Of a stretch of DNA of 64,000 bases, positions 35,111-42,853 are shown piece after piece. Source of the DNA: Pseudoroseicyclus_A sp041714655 (GTDB taxonomy: Bacteria > Pseudomonadota > Alphaproteobacteria > Rhodobacterales > Rhodobacteraceae); the NCBI RefSeq assembly GCF_041714655.1, contig NZ_CP168219.1:3162001-3226000 (forward strand), in the 5' to 3' direction. How positions within the stretch are numbered: the first letter of the stretch is position 1; each line of letters begins with the position of its first letter. The notes below the pieces were generated by a model. The model had not been told where the DNA came from. It did no database searches and saw nothing but the letters and a program-made list of their open reading frames with translations. Made by a program: the position numbers and the translations under genes.

Positions 35111-35178
35111 GGGGGGCGTTGCCCCCCGTCGGCCCCTCGGGGCCGACTTCCCCCGCGGGTATCTGGAGAGAAGCGAGA
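35111..35178 (+). repeat. Hairpin-pair repeat with GGTATCTGG tail (family ii, copy 6)
   Basis: Hairpins GGGGGGC/GCCCCCC (35111-35127) and GTCGGCC/GGCCGAC (35128-35147) are followed by TTCCCCCGCGGGTATCTGG and AGAGAAGCGAGA. It occupies almost the whole gap between corC and lnt, and its purine-rich tail supplies the region just before the lnt start codon. Confidence 0.75.
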
Positions 35179-35185
35179 GAGCGGC

Positions 35186-36697
35186 GTGAGGCGGATGGCC
35201 CGGCCGGCGGCGCTGATCGCGCTCGGGGCGCTCATGGCGCTCGGGCAGGCGCCCTGGGGGCTCTGGCCGCTGACGCTGGTGGCGCTGGCCCTGGCCTTCT
35301 GGCTGGGCGAGGCGGCGCCCAGCGGGCGGAGGGGCCTCTTCCGCGGGCGGGGCTTCGGCTGGGGGCTGGCGCTCGGCTTCGGCTATTTCGCCGTCGCGAT
35401 GCACTGGATCGTGCATCCCTTCCTCGTCGAGCCCGAGATCTACGGCTGGATTGCGCCTTTCGGCCTCTTCTTCATGGCGCTCGGCGGGGCGCTCTTCTGG
35501 GCCGTCGGCATCTGGGCCGCCCGGCTCGCCGCCCCGGGGGCGGGGCGCTGGACGCGGCTCGGCGCCCTCGCCGGCGGGCTCGCGCTGGCCGAACTCGCGC
35601 GGTCTTTCCTTTTCACCGGCCTGCCCTGGGCGCTCCTCGGCCATATCTGGGCGGGCACGCCGCTTGCGCAGATTGCAGCGGTGGTCGGCCCGCATGCGCT
35701 GACGCTGCTGACGCTGGGCCTTGCCGCCCTGCTCGCCGGGCTCCTCCCCGGCCGGCGGCCCTGGCTCGCCGCCCTGCCGGCCCTCGCGCTCGGCATCGCC
35801 TGGCCGATCCTCGACCCGAGAAACCCGGCCCCCGCTGACGGCCCGCTCATCCGCATCGTTCAGCCCAACGCGCCCCAGGCCGAGAAGTGGCGGCAGCCGG
35901 AGGTCTTCTACCGCCGGCTCCTCGCGCTTTCCGCCGGCGGGGCGGACAGCCCCTCCCCCGCGCTCGTCGTCTGGCCGGAGACGGCCATGCCCTGGTGGCT
36001 GGAGGACAGCGCAAACCTTCTGCCCGAGATGGCGGAGGCGGCGCGCGGGGCGCCGCTCGTCACCGGGATCCTCCATGCCGACGGCAGGCGCTTCTACAAT
36101 TCGCTGATCGCGCTGACGCCGGCCGGCGAGGTCACGAGCCTTTACGACAAGGCGCATCTGGTGCCCTTCGGCGAATACATGCCCTTCGGCGAGCTGCTCG
36201 GCCGCTTCGGGCTCCACGGGCTCGCGGCGGGCGAGGGCGGCGGCTTTTCCGCCGGGCCGGGCGCGCGGGCGATCACGCTGCCCGCCTTCGGAGAGGTGCT
36301 GCCGCTCATCTGCTACGAGGGGATCTTCGCCGAGGAGGTGCGCGCCGGGATCCGCGCCGCGCCGGAGCGGCCGCGGGCGCTCCTTCTCGTCACCAACGAC
36401 GCCTGGTTCGGGCCGGGGGCGGGGCCGAAGCAGCATCTGGCCCAGGCGCGGCTGCGGGCCATCGAGACCGGCCTGCCGATGATCCGCGCCGCCAACACCG
36501 GCATCTCGGCGATGATCGACGCGCGCGGGCGGGTGACGGCGAGCCTGCCGCTCGGCGTGACCGGCGCGCTCGACGCCGCCCTGCCGGAGGCGCGGCCCTC
36601 CACCATCTACATGGCACTGGGCGATTTTCCGGCAGGTGCGCTGACGCTGCTCCTGCTCGTTATCCCCGCGCTCACCAGCCGCAGGTTTCGCGGTTGA
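35186..36697 (+). CDS. lnt: Apolipoprotein N-acyltransferase
   Basis: Lnt transfers the third acyl chain to the N-terminal Cys of lipoproteins in the inner membrane. The 503-residue protein has several N-terminal membrane helices to about 190, then the periplasmic nitrilase-like domain. The catalytic triad positions are visible: Glu in VVWPETAMPWW, Lys in YDKAHLVPFGEYMPF, Cys in LICYEGIF. A C-terminal helix (TLLLLVIPALTS) closes it. The GTG at 35186 or the ATG at 35195 could be the start. It precedes metK and its riboswitch. Confidence 0.95.
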   Translation: MRRMARPAALIALGALMALGQAPWGLWPLTLVALALAFWLGEAAPSGRRGLFRGRGFGWGLALGFGYFAVAMHWIVHPFLVEPEIYGWIAPFGLFFMALGGALFWAVGIWAARLAAPGAGRWTRLGALAGGLALAELARSFLFTGLPWALLGHIWAGTPLAQIAAVVGPHALTLLTLGLAALLAGLLPGRRPWLAALPALALGIAWPILDPRNPAPADGPLIRIVQPNAPQAEKWRQPEVFYRRLLALSAGGADSPSPALVVWPETAMPWWLEDSANLLPEMAEAARGAPLVTGILHADGRRFYNSLIALTPAGEVTSLYDKAHLVPFGEYMPFGELLGRFGLHGLAAGEGGGFSAGPGARAITLPAFGEVLPLICYEGIFAEEVRAGIRAAPERPRALLLVTNDAWFGPGAGPKQHLAQARLRAIETGLPMIRAANTGISAMIDARGRVTASLPLGVTGALDAALPEARPSTIYMALGDFPAGALTLLLLVIPALTSRRFRG

Positions 36698-36733
36698 CGC
36701 TCCCCCGGGGCGGAGCTAGCCAGTAGCGATCGT

Positions 36734-36778
36734 CGCCACAACGGCTTCCTGGCGTGGCGGCAGGATTTCAATGGAGCG
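36734..36778 (+). promoter_or_regulatory. SAM/SAH riboswitch of metK
   Basis: The stem CGCCAC (36734-36739) pairs with GTGGCG (36754-36759). The loop ACGGCTTCCTGG is the conserved SAM/SAH core, and GGAGC at 36773-36777, which is also the metK Shine-Dalgarno sequence, can pair with the GCTTCC loop as a pseudoknot. This matches the consensus I know for the class, with only the stem bases changed. SAM or SAH binding would hide the SD and shut off metK translation. The class is known from Rhodobacterales, always near metK. Confidence 0.95.
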
Positions 36779-36785
36779 CTCCCCA

Positions 36786-37967
36786 ATGGCCAGAAACAAC
36801 TATATCTTCACCTCGGAATCCGTCTCCGAGGGGCATCCGGACAAGGTCTGCGACCGCATCTCCGATGCCGTGCTCGACGCCCTCCTGGCCGAGGAGCCCG
36901 AGGCGCGCGTCGCCTGCGAGACCTTCGCCACCACCAACCGCGTGGTGATCGGCGGCGAAATTGGCCTGCGCGATCAGGCCAAGCTGCACCGCTACATGGA
37001 GGCGATCCCCGACATCGCCCGCGCCTGCATCCGCGACATCGGCTACGAGCAGGACAAGTTTCACTGGGAGACGGTGGAGGTCACCAACCTCCTCCACGAG
37101 CAATCCGCGCATATCGCCCAAGGGGTGAACGCCGCCGGCGACAAGGCCGAGGGTGCGGGCGATCAGGGCATCATGTTCGGCTTCGCGACGAACGAAACGC
37201 CGGAGCTGATGCCGGCGCCGATCCTCTACGCCCATGCGATCCTGAGGCGGCTGGCCGAGGCGCGGAAGTCCGGCGAGGCGCCGACGCTCCGCCCCGATGC
37301 CAAGTCGCAGCTGTCGCTGCGCTACGAGGGCGGCAAGCCGGTGGGCGTGACCTCGATCGTGCTGTCGACCCAGCATGCCGACGAGAGCCAGACGAGCGCC
37401 GACATCCGCGCCATCGTCGAGCCCTACATCCGCGAGGTGCTCCCCGAGGGCTGGCTGACGGACAAGACCGAATGGTGGGTGAACCCGACGGGCACCTTCG
37501 TGATCGGCGGCCCCGACGGCGACGCCGGGCTCACGGGCCGCAAGATCATCGTCGACACCTATGGCGGCGCGGCGCCCCATGGCGGCGGCGCCTTCTCGGG
37601 CAAGGACCCGACCAAGGTCGACCGCTCGGCCGCCTATGCCGCCCGGTATCTGGCGAAGAACGTCGTGGCGGCGGGGCTAGCCGAGCGCTGCCTCATCCAG
37701 CTCTCCTACGCCATCGGCATCGCCAAGCCCCTGTCGATCTATGTCGACACGCAAGGCACGGCGGAGGTAGACCCCGCCGCCATCGAGCGCGCCATCGGCA
37801 AGGCGATGGACCTGACGCCGCAGGGCATCCGCACGCATCTGGAACTGAACAAGCCCATCTACCAGCGCACCGCCGCCTACGGGCATTTCGGCCGCGCGCC
37901 GGACGAGGATGGCGGGTTCTCCTGGGAGCGGACGGACCTCGGCGAGGCGCTGAAGGCGGCGCTCTAA
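36786..37967 (+). CDS. metK: S-adenosylmethionine synthase
   Basis: MetK makes SAM from ATP and methionine. The 393 residues begin MARNNYIFTSESVSEGHPDKVCDR and contain the ATP/metal motifs GAGDQGIMFGFATNETP and the phosphate loop HGGGAFSGKDPTKVDRSAAY. The ATG at 36786 lies eight bases after the riboswitch SD. The upstream in-frame ATG at 36771 overlaps the riboswitch and is rejected. Translation is probably controlled by SAM feedback. It is followed by a composite repeat and the convergent dapE. Confidence 0.98.
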   Translation: MARNNYIFTSESVSEGHPDKVCDRISDAVLDALLAEEPEARVACETFATTNRVVIGGEIGLRDQAKLHRYMEAIPDIARACIRDIGYEQDKFHWETVEVTNLLHEQSAHIAQGVNAAGDKAEGAGDQGIMFGFATNETPELMPAPILYAHAILRRLAEARKSGEAPTLRPDAKSQLSLRYEGGKPVGVTSIVLSTQHADESQTSADIRAIVEPYIREVLPEGWLTDKTEWWVNPTGTFVIGGPDGDAGLTGRKIIVDTYGGAAPHGGGAFSGKDPTKVDRSAAYAARYLAKNVVAAGLAERCLIQLSYAIGIAKPLSIYVDTQGTAEVDPAAIERAIGKAMDLTPQGIRTHLELNKPIYQRTAAYGHFGRAPDEDGGFSWERTDLGEALKAAL

Positions 37968-37998
37968 AGGGGCGCCCGCTCCACGCTTGGCCCCAGGC

Positions 37999-38263
37999 GT
38001 AGGGTGGGTTTTCAACCCACCGCTGCGCAACGCCTCTGCTGAGCCCCGCCCGGTACGCGCCGGCACGGCCCAGGGCGAGCGCCGGCCCGTCCCGCGGGCT
38101 GGCGCTCTGGTTGGGCCGGGCGCAGCCTGAGAGCGAGGGCGGGGTTGCACCATAAAGTGCGCCGATCCGCCGGAGGGGCGCCAACCCCCGGGGCCGGCGC
38201 TCGCCCTGCGCGGCACCGTGGGGCCTCTTGGGCGAGGGGGTGGCGAGCTGAAACCCGCCCTAC
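37999..38263 (+). repeat. Composite palindromic element, copy D, with both ends
   Basis: This is the most complete copy. The left boundary palindrome GTAGGGTGGG...CCCACC is at 37999-38021 and the long inverted element at 38049-38218, with left arm CAGGGCGAGCGCCGGCC, core GGTTGCACCATAAAGTGC and right arm GGCGCCAACC, GGCCGGCGCTCGCCCTGCG. A second, inverted boundary, GGTGGC...GCCCTAC, is at 38239-38263. The 265-base unit thus has inverted ends, like a small non-autonomous mobile element. It lies between the convergent metK and dapE genes. Confidence 0.88.
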
Positions 38264-38279
38264 GGGGCCCGCTCCGCCG

Positions 38280-39434
38280 TCAGCCGAAGTAATCCTCCAG
38301 CACGCGCCGGTAGACCGCCTTCAGTCCCTCGATATCGGCCGTCTTCACCCGCTCGTCCGCCTGATGCATCGTCTGCCCGACGAGGCCGAATTCGACGACC
38401 GGGCAATGGGCGCGCATGAAGCGCGCATCGGACGTGCCGCCGGTGGTAGATAGCTCGGGGCGCACCCCGGTGACCGCCTCCACCGCGCCCGAGACGAGGT
38501 CGGAGAGCCGGCCGGGCGGGGTGATGAAGCTCTCGCCCGAGATCGTCAGCCGCAGGTCGACCCCTACGCCGAACTCCTCCGCCACCGCCGCTGCCTCGGC
38601 CCTCAGCCAATCGGAGAGGCTCGCGCCGCTGTGGTGGTCGTTGAAACGGATGTTCAAGACCAGCCGCGCCGCGCCGGGGATGACGTTGGTGGCCGTGTTG
38701 CCGGTGTCGATCGAGGTCAGCGCCAGCGTCGTCGCGTCGAAATGCTCCGAGCCCTGGTCCAGCTCCGCCGCCGCCAGCCGCGAGGCCAGCGCCGCCAGCG
38801 CCGGAAGCGGGTTCAGCGCCCGGTGGGGATAGGCAGAATGGCCCTGCCGGCCGGTCACCGTCACATGGGCGTTCATCGAGCCGCGGCGGCCGATCTTGAT
38901 CGTGTCGCCGAGCCGCTCCGGGCAGGTCGGCTCGCCGACGAGGCAGAGGTCGAGCCGCTCGCCCTCCGCCGCCATCCAGTCGAGCAGCGCCGGGGTTCCG
39001 TCGCCGCCGTCGCCCTCCTCGTCGCCGGTGATCGCCAGCACCACGGCGCCGTCGGGCGGCGTGGCCCGCACGAAATCCACCGCCGCCGCGGCGAAGGCGG
39101 CGACGCCGCTCTTCATGTCCGCCGCGCCGCGGCCCCAGATCTCGCCGTCCTTCACCTCGCCGGAGAAGGGCGGCACCGACCAGAGCGCATCGTCGCCCGG
39201 CGGCACGACATCGGTATGGCCGTTGAAGCCGAAGGTCTTCGCGGCGCCCTTGGCGCCCCAGCGGGCATAGAGGTTCGGCGTCTCGCCCCGGTCGACCCGG
39301 TGGCATTCGAAGCCGGCACCCTCGAGAAGCTCATGCAGCAGCCGGATCGCCCCCGCCTCCACCGGCGTGACGGAGGGGCAGCGGATCAGCGCGGCGGTGA
39401 GGGCGACGGGGTCGACGGGGGCGGGCTCAGTCAT
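38280..39434 (-). CDS. dapE: Succinyl-diaminopimelate desuccinylase
   Basis: DapE is the di-zinc M20 enzyme of the succinylase branch of lysine and diaminopimelate synthesis. The 384 residues show GFNGHTDVVPPG (metal ligand His/Asp), WGRGAADMKSGVAAF, ITGDEEGDGGDG (catalytic Glu pair), LCLVGEPT and the C-terminal metal His in VGQTMHQADERV. I use the ATG at 39434 (MTEPAPVDPVAL), which has GAGG six bases upstream and overlaps the preceding gene by eight bases. Substrate assignment follows from the DapE-specific TGGTSDARF. Confidence 0.95.
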   Translation of the reverse strand: MTEPAPVDPVALTAALIRCPSVTPVEAGAIRLLHELLEGAGFECHRVDRGETPNLYARWGAKGAAKTFGFNGHTDVVPPGDDALWSVPPFSGEVKDGEIWGRGAADMKSGVAAFAAAAVDFVRATPPDGAVVLAITGDEEGDGGDGTPALLDWMAAEGERLDLCLVGEPTCPERLGDTIKIGRRGSMNAHVTVTGRQGHSAYPHRALNPLPALAALASRLAAAELDQGSEHFDATTLALTSIDTGNTATNVIPGAARLVLNIRFNDHHSGASLSDWLRAEAAAVAEEFGVGVDLRLTISGESFITPPGRLSDLVSGAVEAVTGVRPELSTTGGTSDARFMRAHCPVVEFGLVGQTMHQADERVKTADIEGLKAVYRRVLEDYFG

Positions 39435-39774
39435 CTTCATCCTCGAAGAAGGGGGTCATCTGGGCAACGATCACGGCATTCTCGGCAAGCGCCCGCTCCA
39501 TCAGCGCCCGCTCCTCCTCCGGGATGTCATGGCCCTCGGCCAGCCGCTCCTCCAGCGTGCCGTAGCCGGAGACGTCAAGCGGCGCCATGTCGGCCTGCTT
39601 GAGGATCGCCACGCTCTCGCGCACCGCCTCGGCCTCGTCGATGCCGGAGGCATAGAGCATCAGCGCCGCGCCGGTCGCGCCCTCCGGCAGCCCGTCGCCG
39701 GCCTTGCGGCCGACCTCGACGAGCAGCGTGTAGACCTGCTGGCGCCGTGCGCCATCCTTCGCTTCCTTCGCCAT
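39427..39774 (-). CDS. Conserved hypothetical protein coupled to dapE
   Basis: This 115-residue acidic, helical protein (MAKEAKDGARRQQVYTLLVE, then LYASGIDEAEAVRESVAILKQ) has an acidic end FFEDEDD. No signal peptide or membrane segment is seen. I do not recognise a named family. It overlaps dapE by eight bases, so the two are co-translated, which would suit a small regulator or stabiliser, but nothing in the sequence proves this. It is divergent from a rhodanese gene. Confidence 0.8.
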   Translation of the reverse strand: MAKEAKDGARRQQVYTLLVEVGRKAGDGLPEGATGAALMLYASGIDEAEAVRESVAILKQADMAPLDVSGYGTLEERLAEGHDIPEEERALMERALAENAVIVAQMTPFFEDEDD

Positions 39775-39869
39775 CGCCTCGTCCTTTTGCTGCCGTCTAG
39801 GTGGCCGGGCCCCGGGGGCGTGTCAACCGGCGCGGGGGAGGCTATCGTTCTATCGAGGGAGGGCCAGTC

Positions 39870-40262
39870 ATGAAGCGGGTGAGCGAGATGGTGGCGGCGG
39901 CGAACCGGGCGGTCGCCCATGCGCCGGCGGCGGAGATGTTGGCGCGGCATGGCGAGGCGGGGGTGACCTTCGTCGACCTCCGCGACATCCGCGAGTTGGA
40001 GCGCGAGGGGATGATCCCCGGCGCATTCCACTGCCCGCGGGGGATGCTGGAATTCTGGATCGACCTCGAAAGCCCCTATGCGAAGGAGGTCTTCCAGCAA
40101 GGCGGCGCCTTCGTCTTCTATTGCGCCTCCGGCTGGCGCTCGGCGCTGGCGGCCCAGACGGCGCAGGAGATGGGGCTGCCCGGCGTCAGCCATATCGAGG
40201 ACGGCTTCACGGGCTGGAAGGCGGCCGGCGGGCCCCTCGCCGAAAAGGTTAGGAGATCCTGA
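39870..40262 (+). CDS. Rhodanese-like sulfurtransferase domain protein
   Basis: This single-domain rhodanese has 130 residues. VTFVDLRDIRELEREGMIPGA is the N-terminal CH2A-like part, and the active-site loop is FYCASGWRSALAA with the catalytic Cys. HIEDGFTGWKAAGGPL is the normal C-terminal motif. It probably carries persulfide sulfur in the cytoplasm; the acceptor is unknown. The ATG at 39870 follows GAGGGAGGG. It ends just before an EcfG promoter that serves the next gene. Confidence 0.92.
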   Translation: MKRVSEMVAAANRAVAHAPAAEMLARHGEAGVTFVDLRDIRELEREGMIPGAFHCPRGMLEFWIDLESPYAKEVFQQGGAFVFYCASGWRSALAAQTAQEMGLPGVSHIEDGFTGWKAAGGPLAEKVRRS

Positions 40263-40265
40263 AGC

Positions 40266-40290
40266 GGAACCCTATGCTCTCGAATTCGTT
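40266..40290 (+). promoter_or_regulatory. EcfG-type general stress promoter
   Basis: GGAAC at 40266-40270 and CGTT at 40287-40290 are separated by exactly 16 bases, the consensus for sigma-EcfG promoters in alphaproteobacteria. It starts three bases after the rhodanese stop, 59 bases before the next ATG, whose product is a typical general-stress membrane protein. Confidence 0.85.
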
Positions 40291-40348
40291 AACGCTTCAG
40301 GCACCGGAGGACCGGGGCCATGGAATCTAGACCCTTGGAGGGATCGAC

Positions 40349-40603
40349 ATGACCGGGATCGGTTGGTTCGCAGCCATCATCATCGGGGGCCTCGCCGGCT
40401 GGCTCGCTGAACAATTCATGAAGTCCGAGATGGGTGTTCTGATGAACATCATCCTCGGCATCGTCGGCGCACTGGTGCTGAACGCCATCCTGTTCGCGCT
40501 CGTCGATTCGACGCTCGGCGGCTGGATCGGCCAGCTGATCATCGGATTCGTCGGCGCCTGCATCCTCATCGCCGTCGGCCGTCTGTTCCGCCGCAAGGCC
40601 TGA
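40349..40603 (+). CDS. GlsB/YeaQ/YmgE family stress-response membrane protein
   Basis: This 84-residue inner-membrane protein has three hydrophobic helices. The family features are the N-terminal GWFAAIIIGGLAGWLAEQFM, the central LMNIILGIVGALVLNAIL and the Gly-rich last helix followed by RLFRRKA. Members are strongly induced by stress, and their molecular function is unknown. SD GGAGGG lies eight bases upstream. An EcfG promoter precedes it and an excellent terminator follows, so it is a one-gene stress unit. Confidence 0.95.
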   Translation: MTGIGWFAAIIIGGLAGWLAEQFMKSEMGVLMNIILGIVGALVLNAILFALVDSTLGGWIGQLIIGFVGACILIAVGRLFRRKA

Positions 40604-40626
40604 CGAGACGACATGAATGTGCAAAG

Positions 40627-40654
40627 CCGGGTGGAGGCAACTCCGCCCGGTTTT
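40627..40654 (+). terminator. Rho-independent terminator of the stress gene
   Basis: CCGGGTGGAG and CTCCGCCCGG form a 10-bp stem (one G-T pair) over a GCAA tetraloop, followed by TTTTG, 23 bases after the stop codon. Confidence 0.93.
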
Positions 40655-40679
40655 GCATGTCCGGCCCCTGCCTGATGCC

Positions 40680-40708
40680 GCGAGCCCGCCCGGCAGGGCG
40701 GGCCGAGC
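40680..40708. repeat. Solo GCTCGGCCCGCCC hairpin, inverted (family iii)
   Basis: This is the exact reverse complement of the unit at 703-731. It lies 25 bases after the terminator of the stress gene, before the FAD oxidoreductase gene. Confidence 0.7.
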
Positions 40709-40774
40709 CGCCCCCCCCCTTCCCTCTCTCCCGACCCCGCCCTAGGCTCCCCCCGGTCCAGCCGCGGAGTCCCC

Positions 40775-41947
40775 ATGCGCCCCTCCTACGATCTCGTCAT
40801 CATCGGCGGCGGCATGATGGGCGCGGCCGCGGCCTTCTGGGCGATGAAGGCGCGGGCCGGGCTCTCCGTCCTCGTCCTCGAGCGCGACCCGAGCTACGCC
40901 TTCGCCTCCACCACGCATACGAATTCCTGCATCCGCCTGCAGTTCGGCACGGAGGTGAACATCCGCCTCTCGCAGGCCACCCTCGCCCTTCTCGCCAACT
41001 TCGCCGAGGTGATGGAGGAGGATGCCCCGCCCCCCGCGCTCGACCCGTTCGGCTATCTCTACCTCGCCTCCACCGAGGCGGGCGCCGAGCGCCTGCGCGC
41101 CCGCGCCGCGCTCCAGAATGGCCTCGGCGCAGCGACGGAGCTCCTCACCCCCGAGCAGATGGCGGAGCGCTTTCCCTGGATGGTGCTGGACGGGCTCGTC
41201 CTCGGCAGCCACGGCACGCGGGGCGAGGGCTATTTCGACGGCTCGGCGCTCTTTTCCAGCTTCCGCCGCCGCTCGCGCGAGATGGGGGCGGAGTGGCGCC
41301 AGGCGACCGCGACCGGCTTTCGCCAGACCGGCCCCCGCCTTACCGCCGTCACGCTCGCGGACGGGACGGAGATCGCCGCTGGCGCCGTTCTCAACGCCGC
41401 GGGGCCCCGTGCGGCGGAGGTCGCCGGCTGGGCGGGCATCGCCCTGCCCGTCGAGCCCCGGCGCCGCCACACCTTCACCTTCGCCGCCGCCCCGCTCGCC
41501 GCGAAGCTCCCCCTCACCATCGACCCCTCGGGCTTTCACGTCCGTCAGGACGGCCCGCATTTCATGATCGGCTGCGCGCCGGAGGATGACCTTCCCGCCG
41601 CGCCCGACGATTTCTCGATGGCCCCCGACCTCTGGGAAGAGCGGCTCTGGCCCGCCCTCGCCACGCGCATCCCCGCCTTCGAGAGCCTCCGTCCGCTCCG
41701 CCACTGGACGGGGCATTACGCCTATAACACGCATGACCAGAACGCCCTCGTCGGCCTGCATCCCGCCGTGGAAAACCTCTATTTCGCCAACGGCTTCTCC
41801 GGCCACGGGTTGCAGCAGGCCGCCGGGATCGGCCGGGGGATCGTCGAGCTTCTGACCACCGGAAGCTGGCAGACGCTTGACCTCTCGGCGCTCGACGTCT
41901 CGCGGCTGGTCACCGGCGCGCGGGTCGTGGAAGATGCGATCATCTGA
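40775..41947 (+). CDS. FAD-dependent oxidoreductase, DAO/FOXRED1-like
   Basis: This flavoprotein amine/amino-acid oxidase or dehydrogenase family member has 390 residues. The N-terminal dinucleotide fold DLVIIGGGMMGAAAAFWAM binds FAD, and ASTTHTNSCIRLQFG follows. The C-terminal FAD-contact part is NLYFANGFSGHGLQQAAGIGRGIVEL. Such proteins oxidise N-methyl or amino-acid substrates, and the nearest named relative by pattern is FOXRED1-like. It is followed after 16 bases by an NAD-dependent epimerase/dehydrogenase, so the two may act on one substrate pathway. Confidence 0.9.
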   Translation: MRPSYDLVIIGGGMMGAAAAFWAMKARAGLSVLVLERDPSYAFASTTHTNSCIRLQFGTEVNIRLSQATLALLANFAEVMEEDAPPPALDPFGYLYLASTEAGAERLRARAALQNGLGAATELLTPEQMAERFPWMVLDGLVLGSHGTRGEGYFDGSALFSSFRRRSREMGAEWRQATATGFRQTGPRLTAVTLADGTEIAAGAVLNAAGPRAAEVAGWAGIALPVEPRRRHTFTFAAAPLAAKLPLTIDPSGFHVRQDGPHFMIGCAPEDDLPAAPDDFSMAPDLWEERLWPALATRIPAFESLRPLRHWTGHYAYNTHDQNALVGLHPAVENLYFANGFSGHGLQQAAGIGRGIVELLTTGSWQTLDLSALDVSRLVTGARVVEDAII

Positions 41948-41963
41948 TCAAAGGACCCTATTG

Positions 41964-42800
41964 ATGCGTAAGATCGTCCTCACCGGCGCCCGAGGCAATC
42001 TCGGCATGGAGCTGCGCGAGATGCTCGCCGGCCTCGCCGCCGAGCTCCTCTCCACCGATATCGCCGCGGCCCCCGACACCCTTCTTCCCAACGAGACCTG
42101 GGTGCAGGCCGACCTCGCGAAGATGGAGGAGGTGGCGCCGCTTCTCGAGGGCGCCGACCTCGTCGTCCATTTCGGCGCGGTGGTGGACGAAAAGCCCTTC
42201 GAGGAGCTGCTCGGCCCCAATTACCTCGGCGCCTACAACGTCTGGGAGGCGGCGCATCGTGCCGGGGTGCGGCGGGTGATCTACGCCTCCTCGATCCATG
42301 CCGTGGGCATGCATGACACCACGGCGACGATCGACTGCGCGACGCCCCACCGGCCCGACACGTTCTACGGTCTCGCCAAGTGCTTCGCCGAGGATCTGGG
42401 CCGGATGTACTGGGAAAAGCGCGGGCTCGAGGCCGTCGCCATCCGCATCTTCACCTGCACGCCGGAGCCGCAAAACATCCGCGCGCTCGGGTCCTGGCTC
42501 AGCTACGGCGACCTCCGCCGGGTGGTCATGGCCTCGATCAAGGCGCCGGTGGTGGGTTTCACGACGATCTTCGGCGTCTCGAACAACCGGCGCTGCCCGG
42601 TCTCGAACGCCCCCGCCGCCTTCCTCGGCTACCGGCCCGAGGACGATGCCGAGGCCTGGGCCGAGCGGCTGGAGGCCACGGCCGGGCCGGTCGACCCCCA
42701 TGACATGGGGCTGACCAAGCTCGGCGGGCCCTTCGCCAAGGTGCCCCTCGGCGAAAGCGGCGTCGATGCCATCAAACGGATGACGGCGGGGGAGGAATAG
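41964..42800 (+). CDS. NAD-dependent epimerase/dehydratase family, uronate-dehydrogenase-like
   Basis: This 278-residue extended SDR protein has the NAD-binding motif VLTGARGNLGMELRE at the start and catalytic YGLAK (YxxxK) at about residue 138, with Ser in ASSIHAVG. Pattern and size resemble uronate dehydrogenases (LSTDI, DLAKMEEVAPLLEGADLVVHF, AVGMHD), but the substrate cannot be fixed from sequence. The ATG at 41964 has AAAGGA upstream; the longer frame is inside the preceding gene. It is probably one operon with the FAD oxidoreductase. Confidence 0.88.
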   Translation: MRKIVLTGARGNLGMELREMLAGLAAELLSTDIAAAPDTLLPNETWVQADLAKMEEVAPLLEGADLVVHFGAVVDEKPFEELLGPNYLGAYNVWEAAHRAGVRRVIYASSIHAVGMHDTTATIDCATPHRPDTFYGLAKCFAEDLGRMYWEKRGLEAVAIRIFTCTPEPQNIRALGSWLSYGDLRRVVMASIKAPVVGFTTIFGVSNNRRCPVSNAPAAFLGYRPEDDAEAWAERLEATAGPVDPHDMGLTKLGGPFAKVPLGESGVDAIKRMTAGEE

Positions 42801-42853
42801 GGGCCGCCGGCCCCGCATTTCCTCTGGCGCGCCGCCGCGCTACCTAAAGGCCA

